Program-made: the position numbers and the translations under genes | From: Nitrospiria bacterium | GTDB lineage: Bacteria; Nitrospirota; CAKKRA01; 9FT-COMBO-42-15 | Direction: 5' to 3' | Assembly (NCBI GenBank): GCA_919902475.1 | Contig: CAKKRA010000173.1 | Location: forward strand, 1-17,855 | Length of the DNA: 17,855 bases | Notes under the pieces: model-generated | Told to the model about the DNA's origin: nothing | What the model saw: only the letters and a program-made list of their open reading frames with translations | Databases searched by the model: none | Shown: positions 13,451-17,855 of the stretch, in pieces | How positions within the stretch are numbered: position 1 is the stretch's first letter | How the letters are laid out: each line of letters starts with the position of its first letter

Positions 13451-14194
13451 TTATACCTTTGCCATTATCTCTTCTGGGATATCAAAGTTTGCGTATACAT
13501 TCTGGACATCATCATGATCTTCCAGTTCCTCCATCAGCTTCAGCATCTGCTCTGCCTCTTTGCCGTCAAGTTTTATATAACTCTGAGGCACCATTGTTAT
13601 CTCAGAGACAGTCATCTCAATATTATTCTGTTTTAAAACCTCTTTTATCTTTTCAAAGTCCTTTGGCGCAGTTGTAATATCAAAATTATTATTGTCTGAC
13701 TTCATATCCTCGGCGCCTGCATCAAGGACAAGGGACATCAGTCTATCTTCATCTGCCTTGCTTCTTTCCACAACTATATAACCCTTTTTATGAAACATCC
13801 ATGAAACACAGCCTGCCTCTCCCATATTGCCGCCATGCCTTGTGAATATCTTTCTTATCTCTGCAACTGTCCTGTTCTTGTTATCAGTCATTATTTCTAT
13901 AAAGACAGCGACACCATTAGGGCCATAACCTTCATAGGTTGTCTCTTCATAAGTAACACCCGGAAGTTCTCCTGTGCCCTTCATTACAGCTTTTTTGATA
14001 TTATCTGCCGGCATGTTTGCTTCCTTTGCCTTTAAAATAGCTGTCCTGAGTCTTGCATTGCCGTCTGGATCACTGCCTCCGATTTTTGCTGCTACTGTAA
14101 TCTCCTTTGTTATCTTGGTAAATATCTTGCCTCTCTTTGAATCTATCGCTGCCTTTTTCCGTTTTGTAGTCGCCCATTTTGAATGACCAGACAT
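13451..14194 (-). CDS. yebC: YebC/PmpR/TACO1 family protein
   Basis: The 247-residue protein begins with the family hallmark MSGHSKW and continues with KRGKIFTKITKEI, GGSDPDGNARLR, NMPADNIKKA, YEGYGPNGVA and GCVSWMFHKKG. YebC proteins have long been annotated as transcription factors; more recent work on bacterial YebC and the mitochondrial relative TACO1 points to helping ribosomes through proline-rich stretches. A longer reading from TTG at 14206 would add four residues, but it includes the GGAGG ribosome site itself. The ATG at 14194, five bases after GGAGGT, is the true start. Placement immediately before ruvC is common. A promoter candidate lies upstream, so it probably heads the ruv operon. 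Confidence 0.96.
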   Translation of the reverse strand: MSGHSKWATTKRKKAAIDSKRGKIFTKITKEITVAAKIGGSDPDGNARLRTAILKAKEANMPADNIKKAVMKGTGELPGVTYEETTYEGYGPNGVAVFIEIMTDNKNRTVAEIRKIFTRHGGNMGEAGCVSWMFHKKGYIVVERSKADEDRLMSLVLDAGAEDMKSDNNNFDITTAPKDFEKIKEVLKQNNIEMTVSEITMVPQSYIKLDGKEAEQMLKLMEELEDHDDVQNVYANFDIPEEIMAKV

Positions 14195-14250
14195 ATAGAC
14201 CTCCAACCTTCTTCTAAAATTTAACTTTTTGCTTCTATTTTTATATATTT

Positions 14251-14278
14251 TTTATCATAATCACACAAGATATGTCAA
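14251..14278 (-). promoter_or_regulatory. Candidate sigma70 promoter for yebC-ruvCAB
   Basis: On the minus strand a perfect TTGACA (14273-14278) is followed after 16 bases by GATAAA (14251-14256, 4 of 6). Transcription would begin near 14244, about 50 bases before the yebC ATG. A 6-base inverted repeat (GATATG 14269-14274 with CATATC 14282-14287) overlaps the -35 box. The rest of this 121-bp gap is AT-rich and shows no gene. Confidence 0.5.
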
Positions 14279-14315
14279 TCTCATATCTCAGATTCAGATA
14301 GAGGGGTCTCTGACA

Positions 14316-16559
14316 TTATCTTTTAAGTTTCACAATCCCATAAATCTCCATAGTCTTTCCGCCTGGTATTGGAACAGAGCCTGTTTTCTGTGCAAGAAAA
14401 ATATCTGAAACAACCCTGAACGTAGGCTCATCAACAAGAACCTGGCCAGAAAGCGCCATCCACTGCAGCCTGCTGCTTAAATCTACTACATCGCCTATTA
14501 TAGTAGTCCTCCTGTGTTCGCCTGTGCCAATCTCGCCAATCATCACCTCTCCGCTGCTTATTCCTACAGAAATGCCGATATTCAACTTATCATCACCTTC
14601 TGCCTTAATCTTTTTTAAAAACCTTATAACCATATCAACACCTGCTGTAACCGCCCTCTTTGCGTCATCAGCCTTGGTAAAAGGGATGCCAAACACAGCA
14701 ATAAAACCATTGCCTGTAAGCCTGTCTATTGATGCATCGTACTTATAAAGTATATCTGTTAAGAAGGAGAAATATTTATTTAGTATTGTAATTGCCTGAT
14801 TTGTGGGAATAATGCCAAGGCTCTGGCCCAGTCCGCTTATCTGCAATGAAAGAACAACAGCCCTCTGCCTTGTTCCAACAAGGTCAAGCTCTTTAGAGGA
14901 CACCTTCAATTTGTTTATCAAAGATTCAGACAAATATTTTCCATAAACGCTTCTTAGCCTTTTTCCCTGTGCAATGCCTTCATACAAGCGCGCATTTTCA
15001 ACAGCATTTGATGCCTGTTTTGATAATGTAGAGAGAATATTTAGGTCTTCTGAATTAAATACCTCGCCGCCGGCCTTATTATACAGGCTTATTACACCAA
15101 TAATATTATTCTGGCTATTAATAGGAACAGCAAGCATAGATGTCCCTGCCCTTTTCTCATCAGAAATAGAAATAAATTTAGGCTCCTTTTCTAAGTTGAT
15201 AACAAGGAGCGGTTCCTTTTTCTGATTTACATAACCTGCGATTGTCTCACAGAGCAGCCTCTTTTTATCCTTTTCATCCTCTGTAAAACCGCGCTGAAAC
15301 CTCATTTCAAGCCTGTTAGTTTCAGGGTTCTGCAGCATAACTGCTCCGGCAGATGCCTTTAGCTCACTGACAGCTATGTTTAAGACAAGGTCAAGGATAA
15401 GGCCCTCATCAAATAGGAACTCTATAGCCTGATTCAATTCCCTTACTGCAAGCTGCTCAAGCACCTTTTTGCCAAACTCCTTTTCCTTATTGTCAAGCTC
15501 AAGGTATGCCTTTGCAAGCTCATCAGTCGCCTTTTTAATCTGGGCTTCCAATTCTCTCTTCGTAGCTGTTAACTCTCCTTCAAATCTCTCTTTCTCAGAT
15601 ATGCTCCCTGCTAATTTTTTATTTGTCAGCAACAGCTCATTATTGAGCCTCTTTAGTTCTTCTTCTATTTCAAGTCTTTTCCGCCTCCACTCTGATTCCT
15701 TTCGCATCTCCTTTGCTTCAATCTCTTTATTCTCGCGATATATCTCATTGTTAATCATAAAGATAGTTGAAATGCGCGGGATATAGGGAAGAAGCCCCAT
15801 GTCTTCTGTTAAAGGTTTTGTTCTGCTGCTGCTAAAAAACACCATAAGCCCCACCCTTCTGTTTTGATTCTCAAGGGGTAAAAAATAGGCGGACTTCACT
15901 TTTCTGCCTCCAAAAATAGCAGCTATCTTTTTCAAATCCTTTCCCTTAAACAGCACTGCGTCAATAACACCTTTATTTATATCGCCCAATAGCGCTGTTT
16001 CTATTACACTCAGATTTCCCTTCCTTACAATACCTTCGTTTAATGTTACCTTCTCACTAAATATCCCCCTCTTCTCATCAATTAAGAACAGGGCAACAGA
16101 ATAACCCCTGATGAATGACTCACCAAGCTCCATAACTGTTTTAAGAACGCCGTTATAATCAAGGTCAGGATTAAAAGAGATATTTGTATTAAGCAAAGTG
16201 GCCAGCCTTAGGCTATATCTTCTCTCCTTTATAGCTCTAAAAGATAAAGTAAGTGTCAAGAAGAGTATGAATAGTATAGAGCTGTTAAAGAGCATCTCAG
16301 CAGGAAGCTTATGCTGATACAAATACAATATCTGAAATATAAGACCGAGGATAATAAGAAAGAGGATATATAATGTCCCCTGCTTGCCTGAAGAAAACAG
16401 CTTCTTCTCCCTTTTTTGGGAAAAGCTCCGTGATAAATCAAGTTTGGATGCCTCTGCCTTCACATCAGAAGGCCGATATTCATGAGGGTTTGTTTCTATT
16501 TTTTGCATCTCTTCTATCTCAGAAGGCATGTGTCGCTTTGCTCCATTCCTCTTCAACAT
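14316..16559 (-). CDS. Membrane GAF-GAF protein with degenerate class III nucleotide cyclase domain
   Basis: Layout of the 747-residue protein: cytoplasmic N-terminus (1-60); two transmembrane segments (about 62-82 and 91-110); a divergent GAF domain (about 120-270); a charged coiled coil (about 275-370); a second GAF domain (about 375-525, ending QASNAVENARLYE); then a class III cyclase-homology domain (about 563-747). Active class III cyclases need two metal-binding Asp and a late Asn-Arg pair. Here the first Asp (FADIRGFT type) is Gln573 in LSLQISG, the second (GDA) is Asn617 in GNGFIAVFG, and the Asn is Asp693 in VDLSSRL; only Arg697 remains. It is therefore probably catalytically dead and works as a sensor or regulator. 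The ATG at 16559 is one base after the uvrC stop with no clear ribosome site; the ATG at codon 11, about ten bases after GGAG, is an alternative. Confidence 0.9.
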   Translation of the reverse strand: MLKRNGAKRHMPSEIEEMQKIETNPHEYRPSDVKAEASKLDLSRSFSQKREKKLFSSGKQGTLYILFLIILGLIFQILYLYQHKLPAEMLFNSSILFILFLTLTLSFRAIKERRYSLRLATLLNTNISFNPDLDYNGVLKTVMELGESFIRGYSVALFLIDEKRGIFSEKVTLNEGIVRKGNLSVIETALLGDINKGVIDAVLFKGKDLKKIAAIFGGRKVKSAYFLPLENQNRRVGLMVFFSSSRTKPLTEDMGLLPYIPRISTIFMINNEIYRENKEIEAKEMRKESEWRRKRLEIEEELKRLNNELLLTNKKLAGSISEKERFEGELTATKRELEAQIKKATDELAKAYLELDNKEKEFGKKVLEQLAVRELNQAIEFLFDEGLILDLVLNIAVSELKASAGAVMLQNPETNRLEMRFQRGFTEDEKDKKRLLCETIAGYVNQKKEPLLVINLEKEPKFISISDEKRAGTSMLAVPINSQNNIIGVISLYNKAGGEVFNSEDLNILSTLSKQASNAVENARLYEGIAQGKRLRSVYGKYLSESLINKLKVSSKELDLVGTRQRAVVLSLQISGLGQSLGIIPTNQAITILNKYFSFLTDILYKYDASIDRLTGNGFIAVFGIPFTKADDAKRAVTAGVDMVIRFLKKIKAEGDDKLNIGISVGISSGEVMIGEIGTGEHRRTTIIGDVVDLSSRLQWMALSGQVLVDEPTFRVVSDIFLAQKTGSVPIPGGKTMEIYGIVKLKR

Positions 16560-16560
16560 C

Positions 16561-17855
16561 CTACGAATGTCTTCTTACTGCATTGGCTGCTGCCTCTGCG
16601 CTTTCAAATGTGCTTAATAATTTCCTCTTTTTTATTGGCCCTATTCCTTCAATATCATCAAGCACAGAAACAAACATTCTTTTATTCATTAATTTCCTGT
16701 GATAGCTGATGGCAAACCTGTGCGATTCGTCCCTGATCCTTTGCAAAAGGAGGGTTACTGGCGATGAAGGCTCCAATTCTATTGGCTCATCTTTATTCGG
16801 AAGGAATATCCGCTCTCTTTCATCATCTCCTCTTGCCTTAGCAATACCAATAACCTTTATGGCAATGCCCAATTCTTTAAACACATCAAGCGCAATATTA
16901 AGCTGGCCTTTACCGCCGTCAACCATAACAATGTCGGGCAGGGACATTGCATGCAGCACCCCTGCCATTTTTGAATAATAACGATATAAAACCTCTCTCA
17001 TCATACCATAATCATCTGCGCCATGCACTGTTTTTATCTTAAATCTCCTGTAATCAGATTTCTTAGGCCCTTCTCCTTCCCAGACTATCATAGAGCCTAC
17101 TGCTTCGCTTCCAGAGATGTTGGAGATATCAAAGGCCTCAATCCGCTTTGGTAATTGCTGCATGCCAATCATGTCCTTCAACTCATTAAATATCAATTCG
17201 TATTTCTTTTTCTCTATTAATGCCTCTTTAAGCCTTATCATGGCATTTTCCTCGGCAAGCTTAATGAGCGATGCCTTGTGCCCTCTTTTAGGTACAATAA
17301 TATGAACCTGCTTATCTTTTTTTTGTGAAAGCCACTCTTCAATCCCTCTTACTTCTGATTCTATTGGAATCAATACCTCATCCGGTATCTGTATCTCATC
17401 CCTGTAAAACTGCTCTATAAAAGAAGTAATAACCTCACTATTACTTGTATCCTTTAAATCATCCCAGAAGAAATCCTTTCTGCCTGTCATCATGCCGTTT
17501 CTTATAAACAGGATCTGAATATCAGCATTCCCGCCTTCCCTTGCTATGCCTATCACATCCTGATCTATCATCTCTGTAACTGTAATCCTCTGTTTTTCAA
17601 GGACGCGCTCAATCTTTTTTATCCTGTCCCTTGTCTTAGCTGCCTCTTCAAAATTAAGAGCTTCGGACTCTTTCTCCATCTTTTTATTCAGGGATTTCAA
17701 AAGCTCTTTGTCTTTGCCCCCTAAAAACAGCCTCGCATCTTTAACAATCTTCCAATAATCCTCTTTACTGATTTTGCCGCAGCACGGGGCAAGACACCTT
17801 CCTATCTGATAATTCAGGCACGGCCTTTCATCTTTGCCGTCAATATTCTTTTTAC
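16561..17855 (-). CDS. uvrC: Excinuclease ABC subunit C (5' end outside window; C-terminus short)
   Basis: UvrC makes both incisions in nucleotide excision repair with UvrA and UvrB. The open frame runs from the window edge to the TAG at 16561, 430 residues. A TTG at 17700 is internal, not the start. Visible first is the Cys-rich PCLNYQIGRCLAPCC segment (17779-17823), which includes cysteines reported to bind an iron-sulfur cluster. Next come the UVR domain (NFEEAAKTRDRIKK) that contacts UvrB and the RNase H-like endonuclease domain with FDISNISG, VDGGKGQL and SYHRKLM. The GIY-YIG nuclease domain is off the window. The protein ends at DIEGIGPIKKRKLLSTFESA plus about 13 residues, after the first helix-hairpin-helix. 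Usual UvrC proteins continue about 25-30 residues to a second one. The next gene starts one base later. Confidence 0.95.
   Translation of the reverse strand, partial: KKNIDGKDERPCLNYQIGRCLAPCCGKISKEDYWKIVKDARLFLGGKDKELLKSLNKKMEKESEALNFEEAAKTRDRIKKIERVLEKQRITVTEMIDQDVIGIAREGGNADIQILFIRNGMMTGRKDFFWDDLKDTSNSEVITSFIEQFYRDEIQIPDEVLIPIESEVRGIEEWLSQKKDKQVHIIVPKRGHKASLIKLAEENAMIRLKEALIEKKKYELIFNELKDMIGMQQLPKRIEAFDISNISGSEAVGSMIVWEGEGPKKSDYRRFKIKTVHGADDYGMMREVLYRYYSKMAGVLHAMSLPDIVMVDGGKGQLNIALDVFKELGIAIKVIGIAKARGDDERERIFLPNKDEPIELEPSSPVTLLLQRIRDESHRFAISYHRKLMNKRMFVSVLDDIEGIGPIKKRKLLSTFESAEAAANAVRRHS

Noticed and set aside
14195..14206. Upstream TTG start for yebC (four extra residues)
   Set aside because: The stretch contains the GGAGGT ribosome site, and the family nearly always begins MSGHSKW.
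16561..17700. uvrC starting at the TTG at 17700
   Set aside because: The frame stays open to the window edge and encodes the conserved Cys-rich UvrC segment upstream of that codon.

Overview
The window is a block of bacterial chromosome, moderately AT-rich by eye, in which every supported gene is on the minus strand; it is therefore read here from high to low coordinates. The contents are mostly core genes: DNA repair, aromatic amino acid synthesis, lipid and isoprenoid synthesis, and translation. The run pheA-aroF-tyrA-aroA-cmk-plsC-ispH-rpsA-sppA-ihfB, together with yebC-ruvC-ruvA-ruvB, recalls Deltaproteobacteria (Geobacter-like) and Nitrospirota-type genomes. This is an impression from gene order and protein style and was not tested by a search.

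Layout in transcription order: (1) uvrC (5' end outside the window) is followed after one base by a membrane-anchored GAF-GAF protein with a cyclase-homology domain. (2) A 121-bp gap holds a TTGACA promoter candidate, followed by yebC, ruvC, ruvA and ruvB, packed with a 4-bp overlap or gaps of 4 to 12 bp. (3) A gap containing a double-hairpin repeat precedes a single-domain MOSC protein. (4) A short gap with a well-spaced sigma70-like promoter precedes pheA and aroF (ATGA overlap). An 8-bp tandem repeat then separates these from tyrA, aroA and cmk. (5) A GC-rich palindromic element separates cmk from plsC, ispH, rpsA and sppA, which overlap or nearly touch. (6) A third repeat type precedes an IHF-beta/HU protein. 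(7) Two small exported cysteine-containing proteins close the block: an unrecognised one and a NosL-like one that runs off the window.

Functionally, aroF feeds the shikimate pathway, aroA makes EPSP, and PheA and TyrA split prephenate between phenylalanine and tyrosine. cmk, plsC, ispH and rpsA are co-oriented growth genes. RuvC, RuvA and RuvB resolve Holliday junctions, and UvrC acts in nucleotide excision repair.

I saw no CRISPR array, tRNA, rRNA, transposase or phage gene, and no intergenic stretch exceeds 300 bp. No new multi-gene system is evident. The points most worth attention are: a cyclase-homology domain that has lost both metal-binding aspartates; a UvrC lacking the end of its C-terminal helix-hairpin-helix pair; different palindromic repeats filling successive gaps, two of which appear to have rewritten the 3' ends of cmk and sppA; and five TTG start codons, all followed by a Lys or Arg codon.
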